From Chloroflexota bacterium (lineage in GTDB: Bacteria; Chloroflexota; UBA11872; UBA12225; JAJDUF01), in NCBI GenBank assembly GCA_022824545.1, contig JAJDZR010000266.1, forward strand, positions 1-48,812: a DNA stretch of 48,812 nucleotides, in the 5' to 3' direction. Positions 1 to 9,893 of the stretch are shown here, piece by piece (within the stretch, counting starts at the first letter, position 1; every line of letters starts with the position of its first letter). The position numbers and the translations under genes are program-made. A model generated the notes under the pieces. That model worked only from the letters and a program-made list of their open reading frames with translations. It ran no database searches and had not been told where the DNA came from.

Positions 1-123
1 TAACCCTTCACTACGCAGGCCGTGGGTACCGAAGCAGCCTATCCTTGGCTAGTGTACGCCGCTTTGCATAAAAAGTCAATAGGTCAAGCCGCCGAATCCG
101 GCCTTTTTCGTTGGACAGGTGGC

Positions 124-1560
124 TCAACCGGCATCATCTGCGGCGGAAGCAGTCTGTACGGGAGCCGTTTTCACTTGGTCGGGGAGTGTGTATCCGCGCG
201 CGAAGATGAGCAATCCGAGCACGACGGCCACGCCGGCGACCGGCCCGATGAGCCGGATGCCGAGCGGATTCGCGGCCGTGTTCCCGAACGCGCCCAATAT
301 TAGCCCGAAGATGAGCGAAGAGAGAGCAAGGGCGAGCTTGTTGATCGTTGATAGCACGCCGAAATACATCCCTTCGCGGCGCTGACCGGTCTGCTGGGCG
401 TCATAGTCAATCACGTCGGCCAGCAGCGCATTCGGGAAGACGAACAGGCCGGCGATGGGCACGCCGGCCAGGGCAATGTACACCAATCCTTGTGCCGCGG
501 TCGGGATACCAGGAACATAACCAGCGAAGAACTGCAACGGGAAGTACAGCGCCAGCACCCCCATGCACGCGATGTGGGCACGGCGCTTGGTCCACCGCTG
601 CCCTAGCGCGACCGTCCCCGGCAGGCTGACCAACATGACGAGCAGGAAGAGACCAACATACAGGCTGACCCGCTCGGTTCCTTCTCCCATGATAGCGACA
701 ACAAAGTATGGCAGCATTTGTGTCAACATATTGAGGGCGAGGTTGAACAGTACGAGGCTCGCGGCAAAGATGAGGAAGGGCCGATTGGCCAACGTGGCTC
801 GGAAAGCAACCCACAGGTCCAAGTTCGAGCGGTAGCCGCGTGCGCGGCCACCCGCTGCCCCGAACACTGCCAGATAGTAACTCAGCATGGTCGCGGCGCC
901 GAGGACGAGCGCCATGCCGGCAAAGCCCAGCCATTCGACGAGCTGGGGGCTGGCGACCAGCGCCAGGGCGGCTCCGATCACCCCGAACAGCGATTTCCAC
1001 GCCGAGAGGCTCACGCGGTCGTTCGACGTGACGGCTACCTCCGGGAGCCAGGCCTCGTAGGGCGCGTTGGCGACGGTAGTGGAGAAAAACAGCACTTGCA
1101 GGACAATGAACAGCAGCACAGCGTTCAGGTAGGAGGCTTCTGCGTCGGGCGGGAGCCAGAGCAGCACGAAGGTAATTGACATAACCGGAGTGCCGATCAG
1201 AATGAAGGGTGCGCGGCGTCCCCAGCGGGAGCGGAAAGTGTCGCTCCAGTGGCCAATCAGGGGATCATCGAAGATTTCCACCAGCCGCCCGATACCCAAG
1301 ATCACGCCGGCAAGCGCCACCGGCGCCAGCGTTCCCAGCAAAGGCAGGGTGACTGCGGGGAGCCGCGTTGGGAGCCCGGCCTCCGGTGATGGTGCATAGA
1401 AGAAGATCAGCCATAGCGCCAGGGTCTGAAAGTTGATGGTCGCACCCAGACTGCCGTTGGCGTACAGCAGTCGTCGCCACTGCGGCAGGATGTTTTCCCG
1501 TGGCGGCTGGGTCTCCGCCGCTGCAGGAGCGGCCGCCGGTGACGAAGGTTCGCGGCTCAT
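124..1560 (-). CDS. MFS/GPH-family (glycoside-pentoside-hexuronide-like) transporter
   Basis: ORF with about 12 hydrophobic segments and motifs such as 'IFDDPLIGHWSDTFRSRWGRRAPFILIG' and 'LLADVIDYDAQQTGQRREGMYFG', typical of GPH symporters. Likely ATG start at 1560 (MSREPSS...); the ORF track extends to 1599. Confidence 0.85.
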   Translation of the reverse strand: MSREPSSPAAAPAAAETQPPRENILPQWRRLLYANGSLGATINFQTLALWLIFFYAPSPEAGLPTRLPAVTLPLLGTLAPVALAGVILGIGRLVEIFDDPLIGHWSDTFRSRWGRRAPFILIGTPVMSITFVLLWLPPDAEASYLNAVLLFIVLQVLFFSTTVANAPYEAWLPEVAVTSNDRVSLSAWKSLFGVIGAALALVASPQLVEWLGFAGMALVLGAATMLSYYLAVFGAAGGRARGYRSNLDLWVAFRATLANRPFLIFAASLVLFNLALNMLTQMLPYFVVAIMGEGTERVSLYVGLFLLVMLVSLPGTVALGQRWTKRRAHIACMGVLALYFPLQFFAGYVPGIPTAAQGLVYIALAGVPIAGLFVFPNALLADVIDYDAQQTGQRREGMYFGVLSTINKLALALSSLIFGLILGAFGNTAANPLGIRLIGPVAGVAVVLGLLIFARGYTLPDQVKTAPVQTASAADDAG

Positions 1561-1658
1561 AGCCCGGCCAGCATACGTTCCTCGCGGACGGAAATACAAG
1601 CATAGCGGAGGAGGTGAGCCTTACCTCCGCCGCAGAGCCGGTATACCCAACGGCCTCA

Positions 1659-1687
1659 TTGCAATAGATTGTCGGATGCTATATAAT
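1659..1687 (+). promoter_or_regulatory. Sigma70-like promoter (TTGCAA-17-TATAAT) upstream of the marR gene
   Basis: TTGCAA at 1659-1664, 17-nt spacer, TATAAT at 1682-1687, 30 nt before the MarR start. An imperfect palindrome CTATATAA...TTATAG overlaps and could be an operator. Confidence 0.55.
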
Positions 1688-1716
1688 AGTGTCAGGTTAT
1701 AGGATAGCGAGACGGT

Positions 1717-2328
1717 ATGCGACCAGAAGATCAGATCGGCCGGATCATTGACCTCAAGCGGCAGGTCAGTCGTGCCCTCCACGGCGCGACTCCCGAACCG
1801 CTGAATCGGCTCGACCTGACCGTGGCGCAAATGCGTATTCTCTATCTCCTGGGGCGTGAAGGCGAGGCAGCGGTGGGACGGATTGCCGAGCGGCTCGGTG
1901 TCGCCCAGCCGAGCGCGACCCGCACGCTCGACCGGCTCGTGCGCCAGGAGTTGGTCGAGTGCTTCCGACACCCTGCCGACCGGCGCGTGTCGCTCCACCG
2001 ACTTGCGCCGGCCGGACAGGGCCTACTCGATCAGTTGCAGCAAGGGCGGCGGGCGCGATTGGAGGCGGCGCTACGCCGGCTCGATCCGTCCGTCCTCGGT
2101 CAGATCGAGGATTCATTCCGGCTCTTACGAGACGCGCTTGATGAAGTTGCGGCCGATACGAGCCGGGTGGCCGCCGCGCCCGGCGAGGACCGCGAGCGAC
2201 ACGCGCCGCAGTCCACGCCGACCGACGCTAACGGGGCCGGGCCGCCAACTGCCATGGAATTGCCCGGAGACGGTGCTGCGCCGGTCATGGCGACGGCACC
2301 GGGAGCAGCCGCGGAGGGACAGACGTGA
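1717..2328 (+). CDS. MarR family transcriptional regulator
   Basis: wHTH core 'LTVAQMRILYLLGREGEAAVGRIAERLGVAQPSATRTLDRLVRQELVECFRHPADRRVSLHRLAPAGQ'; overlaps the downstream ABC gene by 4 nt. Confidence 0.9.
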   Translation: MRPEDQIGRIIDLKRQVSRALHGATPEPLNRLDLTVAQMRILYLLGREGEAAVGRIAERLGVAQPSATRTLDRLVRQELVECFRHPADRRVSLHRLAPAGQGLLDQLQQGRRARLEAALRRLDPSVLGQIEDSFRLLRDALDEVAADTSRVAAAPGEDRERHAPQSTPTDANGAGPPTAMELPGDGAAPVMATAPGAAAEGQT

Positions 2329-4166
2329 AGACACTGGTTCGTCTCTTGCAATTTGTGCGGCCGTATTGGCTAGCGACCGTCGTCGTCATCGTGATGATCC
2401 TCGCGATGACCGGCTTACGGATGGCGCCGGCGTGGCTGACCAAGCTCGTCATTGACGACGGCATCGGTCAGGGCGACATGGGCCTCGTGCTGCGGTACGT
2501 CCTGCTCCTCGTCGCGGCCTCTGTCCTCACCAACGGCGTGACCGCGGTCCAGACCTATCTGGAGCAGTTCGTCGGACAGCGGGTGATCTACGATCTGCGG
2601 AATGCCCTGTATACGCACGTGCAGTCGCAGAGCATGAGCTTCTTTGACTCCAACCAGAGCGGCCAGTTGATGTCGCGCGTCACGAACGATGTGAACCAGG
2701 TCCAGTTCTTCCTCACGCAAGGGCTGTCGCGGCTGACGACGACCGGCGTGATGGTCGTGTTCCATCTCGTCGCGCTGGCCGCGATTGACCTTCCGCTCAC
2801 CATCGTGGCCCTGCTGGTCACGCCGGTGGTCGTCTACTACCAGCGGCGCATGCAGGGGTTGATGCCGATGTTCCGCGCCATGATGGAGCGCATGGCCGAC
2901 CTGAACGTCGTGATCCAAGAGAACGTCTCCGGCATCAAACTGGTCAAGGCCTATACCCGAGAGCCATACGAGGCGGAGCGCTTCAACACCATCAATCGGG
3001 AAATCAGGGAGCGTCGCATCACGATCTCGCGGATGATGGCGTTTGTGATGCCGGGCCAGGAGTTTGCGGGGCAGCTCAGTACGATCATCGTCCTAGTCGT
3101 CGGCGCGAGTCGGGTGATGTCCGGGAGCATGACGATTGGTGATCTGGTGGCGTTCAATAGCCTGTTGCTCATGTTGTGGATGCCGATGCGGTTCATCGGT
3201 TTCATCAACCAGATGGCGCAGCAGGCGATTGCCTCCGGCGAGCGCGTGTTCGAAATTCTGGATACGCAGCTGGAAGTCACCGAGAAGCCGAACGCCATTG
3301 AGCTGACGCAATTCGCCGGCCGCGTCGAGTTCCGCGATGTCTCGTTTGCCTACGGCAAGAACCCGCCACTGCTGCGTGACATCGGCTTCACCATCGAACC
3401 CGGCGGGACGTTGGCGCTGGTCGGTGCCAGCGGCTCCGGCAAGTCAACGCTGATTAACCTGATCCCGCGCTTTTACGACGTGACCAAGGGCGCCGTGCTG
3501 GCCGACGGCCACGACGTGCGCGACGTGCAACTCAAGAGCCTGCGCTCGCAGGTGGGGATGGTGATGCAGGAGACGTTCTTGTTCAACGCGGCGATTCGGG
3601 AGAACATCTGCTACGGCCGCGAGGATGCCACCTCCGAGGAGATGGAGCGCGCCGCCCGCGCTGCCAACGCGCACGATTTCATTATGGAGCAGCCCGACGG
3701 CTACGACACGCTGGTCGGCGAGCACGGCGTCCGTTTGTCGGGTGGCCAGCGCCAGCGTCTCGCTATCGCCCGTGCGCTCTTGGTGGACCCGCGCATCCTG
3801 ATTCTCGACGAGGCCACCTCCAGCGTGGATACGCAAACGGACTTCATGATCCAGCGCGCTCTCGACGACCTGATGGAGGGGCGCACGACCATTGTCATCG
3901 CGCACCGGCTCTCGACGGTGCAGCGTGCCGACATGATCTTGGTGCTGGAGGACGGTCGGATTGTGAGTCGTGGGACTCACCGTGAGCTACTCGAAAGCAG
4001 CCCGCACTACCGCCGTATCCACGACTTGCAGTTCCGCCTCCAGTACGAGGGGGCCGCGACCGTGAACGGCGACCCACCGGCGCTGGCCGGGGCGCGGTCG
4101 AACGGCGGCGCGGCCACCAACGGGCGCCGCGCGGGCCAGGACGCGAGCGAGGAGGTGCCACGATGA
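2325..4166 (+). CDS. ABC transporter, fused permease/ATP-binding protein (multidrug exporter-type half-transporter)
   Basis: N-terminal TM domain; Walker A 'GASGSGKST', signature 'LSGGQRQRLAIARALL', Walker B 'ILILDEATSSVD'. Confidence 0.95.
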   Translation: MKTLVRLLQFVRPYWLATVVVIVMILAMTGLRMAPAWLTKLVIDDGIGQGDMGLVLRYVLLLVAASVLTNGVTAVQTYLEQFVGQRVIYDLRNALYTHVQSQSMSFFDSNQSGQLMSRVTNDVNQVQFFLTQGLSRLTTTGVMVVFHLVALAAIDLPLTIVALLVTPVVVYYQRRMQGLMPMFRAMMERMADLNVVIQENVSGIKLVKAYTREPYEAERFNTINREIRERRITISRMMAFVMPGQEFAGQLSTIIVLVVGASRVMSGSMTIGDLVAFNSLLLMLWMPMRFIGFINQMAQQAIASGERVFEILDTQLEVTEKPNAIELTQFAGRVEFRDVSFAYGKNPPLLRDIGFTIEPGGTLALVGASGSGKSTLINLIPRFYDVTKGAVLADGHDVRDVQLKSLRSQVGMVMQETFLFNAAIRENICYGREDATSEEMERAARAANAHDFIMEQPDGYDTLVGEHGVRLSGGQRQRLAIARALLVDPRILILDEATSSVDTQTDFMIQRALDDLMEGRTTIVIAHRLSTVQRADMILVLEDGRIVSRGTHRELLESSPHYRRIHDLQFRLQYEGAATVNGDPPALAGARSNGGAATNGRRAGQDASEEVPR

Positions 4167-6037
4167 TGATGCGTGGCTTTGGCGGCGGGATGGGCGTCGG
4201 CTCCGTATCGGGTCGCCGGCGCACGTCCATGATGGAGAAGCCGGAGTTTCAGACTAGCCCCTGGCAGGTGCTCAAGCGGCTCGCGCCGATTGTGGCCGGA
4301 TATCGTCGCCAGGTCATTATCGCCTTGGTCTCGGTGCTCGCGGCGTCGAGCCTGCAAATGCTCGTGCCGTTGAGCTTCATGTACACGATTGACGTGGTAA
4401 TCCCCAGTGGCGATCTGACCATGCTGTGGGTCATCGGCGGCGGGCTGCTCGTGCTGGAGGTTGTCCGCTACTTCCTCGGCTACGCCCAGCGGGTGGCGCT
4501 GGCGATAGCCGCGCAGCAGCTGGTCTTCGAGATGGCGAAGCGGCTCTTCGAGCACGTGCAGCGGCTGTCGCTGCGCTTCTACGAGCGGCAAGGAACGGGT
4601 GAGATCATCTCGCGGGCCACCAACGACGTGGGCGTCTTGCAGCAGTCCATAAGCGGGGGCACCGTCGCTTCAGCCATCCGCCTCTTTACCATGCTGGCCT
4701 ACGCCGTGCTGATGCTGTTGCTCCACTGGCAGTTGGCGCTCATCGTGTACGCCACGGTGCCGCTGCTCTTGCTGGCCGGGCTGGTATCGGCCAACATGCT
4801 CCGCTCGCGCTACCGGCTGGTGCAGGAGAAGATCGCCGACGTGAACTCGGCCTTGGCCGAGGACATCTCCGGCGTGCGCGTCAGCAAGGCGTTTGCGCGC
4901 GAGGACGCCCAACGGCGGCGCTTCCAGAGCGAGAACCGCGAGAACTTGCAGGCCAACATGAGCACGGCGCAGGTCCAGGCCGTTGCCACCCCGGCCATTC
5001 AGTTGATCGCCATGCTCGGCATGGGCATTGTCCTGCTGGCCGGCTCCTGGTTTGTCATTGGTGGCACGATGACGCTCGGCACGCTGGCGACGTTCGTGAC
5101 GTATCTGATTGCCTTCTACCAGCCCATCGAGCAGCTCAGTATGGTCAATCGGAGCATCCAGCAGGCGCTCGCGGCCAGTGAGCGTATCTTCCAGTTCCTC
5201 GATGAGCCGACCGAGGTGCTGGAGAAGCCCGACGCTCACGACCTGACTGCGGTGCAAGGTGCGGTCACGTTCGAGCACGTAGGCTTTGCCTACAACCCCG
5301 GCGTGCCTGTGCTCAAGGACATCAATATCGCAGCACAGCCAGGCGAGACGATTGCGCTCGTGGGGCACACCGGGTCGGGCAAGACGACGATTGCCAACCT
5401 GATCCCACGCTTCTTCGACCCGCAAGAAGGCCGGGTGGCGCTTGATGGACAAGATGTCCGCGACCTCACGCTCGACAGTGTGCGCCGGTCACTGGCCATG
5501 GTCATCCAGGAGACGTTCCTCTTCGGGACCACCGTCCGCGAGAACATCCGCTACGGCAAGCTGGATGCCACTCAAGAGGAGATCGAGGCAGCGGCGGAGC
5601 AGGCGCACGCGCACGAGTTCATCGCCAAGCTGCCGCAAGGCTACGATTCGCCGGTGGGTGAGGGGGGCGTGATGCTCTCGCGCGGGCAGCGGCAGCGCAT
5701 TGCCTTGGCCCGCGCGATCATCAAGGACCCGGCCATTCTCATCCTCGACGAGGCCACCTCGGACGTGGACACCGAGACGGAGGCGCTGATTCAAGATGCT
5801 CTTTCCCGCGTCATGGAGGGGCGCACCACGTTTGTGATTGCCCACCGCCTCTCGACCATCCGCAGCGCGGACCAGATCATCGTGCTGGACAAGGGCGAGA
5901 TCGTGGAGCGCGGTCGGCATGAAGAACTACTGGCCCGTAATGGCACCTACCGCGCGCTGTACGACATCCAGTTCGCTCACCAAGAAGAGGCAGCCGAAGC
6001 AACGCCACCGTCCCTCGCACCGGCTGCCGGCGGCTAG
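4163..6037 (+). CDS. ABC transporter, fused permease/ATP-binding protein (partner half-transporter)
   Basis: Walker A 'GHTGSGKTT', signature 'LSRGQRQRIALARAII', Walker B 'ILILDEATSDVD'; ATGA-type overlap with the preceding gene. Confidence 0.95.
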   Translation: MMMRGFGGGMGVGSVSGRRRTSMMEKPEFQTSPWQVLKRLAPIVAGYRRQVIIALVSVLAASSLQMLVPLSFMYTIDVVIPSGDLTMLWVIGGGLLVLEVVRYFLGYAQRVALAIAAQQLVFEMAKRLFEHVQRLSLRFYERQGTGEIISRATNDVGVLQQSISGGTVASAIRLFTMLAYAVLMLLLHWQLALIVYATVPLLLLAGLVSANMLRSRYRLVQEKIADVNSALAEDISGVRVSKAFAREDAQRRRFQSENRENLQANMSTAQVQAVATPAIQLIAMLGMGIVLLAGSWFVIGGTMTLGTLATFVTYLIAFYQPIEQLSMVNRSIQQALAASERIFQFLDEPTEVLEKPDAHDLTAVQGAVTFEHVGFAYNPGVPVLKDINIAAQPGETIALVGHTGSGKTTIANLIPRFFDPQEGRVALDGQDVRDLTLDSVRRSLAMVIQETFLFGTTVRENIRYGKLDATQEEIEAAAEQAHAHEFIAKLPQGYDSPVGEGGVMLSRGQRQRIALARAIIKDPAILILDEATSDVDTETEALIQDALSRVMEGRTTFVIAHRLSTIRSADQIIVLDKGEIVERGRHEELLARNGTYRALYDIQFAHQEEAAEATPPSLAPAAGG

Positions 6038-6145
6038 CCACTCGCCACACCGGCGCGATTCTCCTGCTACCTGGTAATATGTCTTGGTGAGGCTGTTGAG
6101 GCCGGGGGTGGCCTCCGATCCGTTGAACGGCAGGGGGCATGAGGG

Positions 6146-6520
6146 ATGATGCGCGAGGACATGGCGGAAGATTGGGCCGACCCGAACGAGGCCGCCGACG
6201 AGGCGGATGAGGTGCGCGTCGGCCGTATCGTACAGCACCTCCTCAGCTTGGCCGGCGACGAGGAAGCCAGGCGGCTGCTCGGACTGGATGGCACCCTGGA
6301 AGATAACCTCGATATGATGTTCGTCGCCGATCCGTTGACCTGGATCGCCAACGACATTGCCCAGGCTATCCGGCTCGAGGACGACGAGACCGACACGGTG
6401 AGCCTGTCCTCCGTGGTCGCTGCCCTGCGCCTGTATCAGATCACTCACGGCGCACCCGACCAAGCCGAGCTTGGTGAGGCCGTCCTCGACTATCTCGACG
6501 ATTCCGAGGACGACCTGTAG
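6146..6520 (+). CDS. Hypothetical acidic protein
   Basis: Clean 124-aa ORF between the ABC operon and a repeat cluster; strongly acidic composition; no family recognised. Confidence 0.6.
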   Translation: MMREDMAEDWADPNEAADEADEVRVGRIVQHLLSLAGDEEARRLLGLDGTLEDNLDMMFVADPLTWIANDIAQAIRLEDDETDTVSLSSVVAALRLYQITHGAPDQAELGEAVLDYLDDSEDDL

Positions 6521-6550
6521 CTGTTGGCCCGCACGCGGCGTCGTTGGCCC

Positions 6551-6862
6551 TCCCATGGTCCCCTGATTGGGGTAGGTACGAGTTAAGCCGTAGGGGCACA
6601 ACATGCTGCACCCGCCCCCCATCGTTTCCCGCCGAGGGCCATCCCGGCGTACCGCCACCAACGCCGTAGGGGCGTCCCTTGTGGGTGCCTTCATTGCCTC
6701 CCCATCTTGTCCATCTATGTAAATACCTACCCCGGTGAGCAACCCCTCCCTCAAGGGAAGAGGCTATCGGTCCCAGGCAGTGCCTATCCCCTGGCCGGCA
6801 GCGGTGAACCACCGCTGCTATGGCGCCCCTTCCCTGCCAGGGAAGGGGCCGGGGGTTAGGTC
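6551..6862. repeat. Cluster of dispersed intergenic repeats (GTAGGGGCG-type, CCCTTCCCTxxxAGGGAAGGGG-type, TGGTCCCCTGATTGGGGTAGG-type)
   Basis: Similar units recur in this window: GTAGGGGC/TG...CCC at 6587, 6664, 16062; CCCCTTCCCTG..AGGGAAGGGG at 6826, 30411, 47675; TGGTCCCC(T/C)GA.T.GGGTAGG at 6556 and 31289. Confidence 0.6.
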
Positions 6863-6956
6863 CACCCGGCCACACACGTGCTGCGAACCCGGCGCCCGCT
6901 GTGGCAAAGTCCCGCTGCCGACTACAATCCTCTTGTGTATCGCCGGCTCCTGATGT

Positions 6957-8984
6957 GTGCCTATGACTGTTGACAGCGCCGCCGCTGCCCAGCCCCAAGC
7001 CGGCCCAGCGGAACCGCCGCAGCATCCCCTGGCTGTGCGGGTCCCGTTCGCCCCGCGGCGCAGCGGCGTGTACCTGTTCAAGGATCGGGCCGGGCAGGTC
7101 ATCTACGTCGGCAAGGCGGCCGTGCTCCGTAATCGGCTGTCCTCGTATTTCGGGCATCAGGGCGGCCTAGGCCCGCGCCAGCGTCAGTTGGTCGCGCGCA
7201 CGACCGATTTCGAGCTTGTCGTCACCGCTTCCGAAAAAGAGGCGCTCCTGCTTGAAGCGAGCCTCATCAAGGAGCATCGGCCGCGCTACAACATCGCGCT
7301 ACGCGACGACAAGAGCTACCTGTATCTCAAGATCACGCTCGGCGAGCCGTATCCCCGCATCTATACGGTGCGCCAGGTAAGAGACGACGGAGCGCGCTAC
7401 TTCGGCCCGTACACCGATGCCAAGGGGCTACGCGCCACGATGGCGCATCTCCAGCGAGTGTTTCAGTTCCGCACCTGCGACATTGACATGGAGAAGGGGC
7501 TGGATCGGCCCTGTCTGCTCTATCACATCAAGCGCTGTCTGGCCCCCTGTATTGGCGTTACCACTCCCGAGGAGTACGGCCAGGCGCTCGATGAGTTGGT
7601 GCTCTTTCTGGATGGCAAGCAGGACGACGTGATGCGCCAACTGCGGACGGCCATGGCCGCGGCAGCGCAGGAGCTGGCCTTCGAGCGGGCGGCAGCCATC
7701 CGCGACCGCCTCGGCGCCGCCGAGCGCGTGTTGGAGCAGCAGCGGATTACGGCGCCGGGCCGCGGCGACCTCGACGCTATCGCCTTCGCGCTGGATGCGC
7801 CGGATGCCTGTGTGCAGGTGTTCCAGGTGCGCGGCGATCAGGTCGTCAGCCGGGAGAACTTCGTCCTCCAGCGCGTCGAGGATACATCCGAGGCGGCGCT
7901 GCTCACGCACTTCCTCCAGCAGTACTACCTCCGCGCCACGACCGTCCCGCCGGTGATCTTGCTGCCGCTCTGGTGTGCTGACCAGGAGGCGGTCGCCGCG
8001 TGGCTCAGTGACCGGCGCGGGAAGCGAGTCCGACTAGAGGTACCGCAGCGCGGGGGGAAGCGCCAGCTGGTCGCGCTCGTTGCCGAGAATGCGGCGGCCG
8101 CGCTCGAAGAGTTGAAGGTCAAGTGGCTGGCGGACGAGCGCCGGACGTGGGGTGCAGTCCGCGAGCTGGCCACGGCGCTCGACCTACCGGAGCCGCCGCG
8201 GCGGATCGAGTGCTACGACATCTCCAATATTCAGGGGAGCGCGGCCGTCGGCTCGATGGTCGTCTTCGAGCAGGGCCGGCCGCGTCCCGATGCCTACCGC
8301 CGCTTCCGCATCAAGACGGTCCACCAACCGGACGACTTTGCGATGATGGCCGAGGTGATCGGGCGTCGCTTCCGCCGCGCGGCGACCGCCTCTGGTTCCG
8401 CTGAGAACGAGCCGCCGCCGAGCGCCGACGTAACGCTGGAGGCGCCGCGCCCGTCAGCATCGCTGACGGCGCATGACAGCGAGCCGCCCGAGTTCGCTAT
8501 CGGCACGCCTGAAGACGGCCCGGCGGCCGAGACCGACCGGGCGGCCGCCGATGGTTGGGAGCTACCGGAGCTGGTCATCGTGGATGGTGGCAAGGGACAG
8601 TTGAGTGCGGCCCTCGTCGCGATGCATGCGGCCGGCGCGCCGCCGTTACCCACTATCGGGCTGGCGAAAGAGCAGGAGGAAATCTTCCGGCCCGACCAGT
8701 CCGAATCGTTAGTGCTGCCGCGTACCTCGCAGGCGCTCTACCTGATCCAGCGCATCCGCGATGAAGCGCATCGCTTTGCCATCACGTATCACCGCAGCGT
8801 GCGCCGCCGGCGGACCATCGTCTCGGCGTTGGATCGCGTGCCCGGCATCGGTCCCAAGCGGAAGCGTGCCCTGCTGCGGCAGTTCGGCTCCGTGCCCCGC
8901 ATTCGGGAGGCCAGCGACGCCGACCTCTTAGCCGTCGGCGGCATGACGAAACGGGCCGTCGCGGCGCTGCGCGAGCACCTGTAA
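6957..8984 (+). CDS. uvrC: UvrABC system protein C (excinuclease ABC subunit C)
   Basis: GIY-YIG domain 'RSGVYLFKDRAGQVIYVGKAAVLRNRLSSYF', UvrC RNase H-like core 'RIECYDISNIQGSAAVGSMVVF' and 'LPELVIVDGGKGQLSAA', C-terminal HhH 'VPGIGPKRKRALLRQFGS'. Confidence 0.97.
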   Translation: MPMTVDSAAAAQPQAGPAEPPQHPLAVRVPFAPRRSGVYLFKDRAGQVIYVGKAAVLRNRLSSYFGHQGGLGPRQRQLVARTTDFELVVTASEKEALLLEASLIKEHRPRYNIALRDDKSYLYLKITLGEPYPRIYTVRQVRDDGARYFGPYTDAKGLRATMAHLQRVFQFRTCDIDMEKGLDRPCLLYHIKRCLAPCIGVTTPEEYGQALDELVLFLDGKQDDVMRQLRTAMAAAAQELAFERAAAIRDRLGAAERVLEQQRITAPGRGDLDAIAFALDAPDACVQVFQVRGDQVVSRENFVLQRVEDTSEAALLTHFLQQYYLRATTVPPVILLPLWCADQEAVAAWLSDRRGKRVRLEVPQRGGKRQLVALVAENAAAALEELKVKWLADERRTWGAVRELATALDLPEPPRRIECYDISNIQGSAAVGSMVVFEQGRPRPDAYRRFRIKTVHQPDDFAMMAEVIGRRFRRAATASGSAENEPPPSADVTLEAPRPSASLTAHDSEPPEFAIGTPEDGPAAETDRAAADGWELPELVIVDGGKGQLSAALVAMHAAGAPPLPTIGLAKEQEEIFRPDQSESLVLPRTSQALYLIQRIRDEAHRFAITYHRSVRRRRTIVSALDRVPGIGPKRKRALLRQFGSVPRIREASDADLLAVGGMTKRAVAALREHL

Positions 8985-9108
8985 TCCAGGCCGGGCAGCG
9001 GCTTTGCTCAACTGCCGGTCGCTCGGGGTGACGAGCATACCGACTCAGCGGTATGCTGAAGGAAAGGCGGTGAAACTGCTTTGGGTGCTCCGCGACCGGA
9101 GGTATGGC

Positions 9109-9864
9109 GTGTCGCACAGTCGAAGCGTGACCACTTGGCGTGGGAATCGCGGCGCACCGGTGCTCCGGTTGGCTTGTGTCGTGGGTTTGCTGGCGCTCTT
9201 GGTACTTTCCCCGGTGACTCTCTCGATTGCCGCTGCGGCGCCGCCCGATAGTCCGGTCTGCACCATCTTCACACCGACCGGCTCGTGCCGACCGGCCGCG
9301 TCGCCACGCGATGGTGAGCCGCTGGCCGCCGCCCCTAGTAAGCAACGCTGGATCGCGTTCGACCGGCGCTCCGGCGTGACCCAATTGATGTTCGGCGCAT
9401 GGATTGTGGCCGAGATGCAGAGCGCCTGGGGCCGTGGTATCCCCGGCAGCGAGAGCGATTTCTACGCCACAGCCCCCGGTATCTATCGGGTCTACACCAA
9501 GCGCGGTCCGCTCAAATACAACGCTTGGTTCGATACCCATTACGAAGCCTGGGTGGCCTTCGATCCGGTCCGCTTCAACGGCTTCCACTCCCTGCTCATG
9601 GACGACCGGGGCCGCGTCACGGATGCCCGCACCGGGCCGATCTCGGCCGGCTGCATCCGCAATATGTACGCCTGGGAGGTCTACGACTTCGCGGAGATAG
9701 GTATGCCGGTGGTGGTCCACGAAGGCAATCTGCCGGCGGCCGTCGCGGCCCTCGGCTACACCACTCCCGGGCCAGCGCCAGAATACGATGACCTGTATGG
9801 CGGTGCCGCTTGGACGTTCTGCGCTCAGGACCCCTCGGAGGCGGTGTGTTTTGGGAGTCGATAA
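9109..9864 (+). CDS. L,D-transpeptidase (YkuD-like) exported protein
   Basis: N-terminal hydrophobic signal; 'HSLLMDDRGRVTDARTGPISAGCIRNMYAWEVYDFAEIGMPVVV' with catalytic S.GCIR. GTG start at 9109 is preceded by GGAGG with 6-nt spacing (the ORF track starts at 9004). Confidence 0.8.
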   Translation: MSHSRSVTTWRGNRGAPVLRLACVVGLLALLVLSPVTLSIAAAAPPDSPVCTIFTPTGSCRPAASPRDGEPLAAAPSKQRWIAFDRRSGVTQLMFGAWIVAEMQSAWGRGIPGSESDFYATAPGIYRVYTKRGPLKYNAWFDTHYEAWVAFDPVRFNGFHSLLMDDRGRVTDARTGPISAGCIRNMYAWEVYDFAEIGMPVVVHEGNLPAAVAALGYTTPGPAPEYDDLYGGAAWTFCAQDPSEAVCFGSR

Positions 9865-9893
9865 CGAATGTGGGGCCACGCGCCGGTCGTTGG

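Noticed and set aside
407-1000. Antisense/alternate-frame ORFs overlapping the MFS gene (e.g. 407..1000 -, 718..1179 +)
   Set aside because: Arg/Pro/Gly-rich shadow ORFs typical of high-GC DNA; no recognisable domain, covered by a well-supported CDS.
4670-5452. 260-aa minus-strand ORF opposite the second ABC transporter
   Set aside because: Composition (His/Arg/Gln-rich) is that of a complementary-strand shadow of a conserved gene.
5927-6754. 275-aa minus-strand ORF across the acidic hypothetical gene
   Set aside because: Spans intergenic repeats and the 3' end of the ABC gene; low-complexity translation with no domain.
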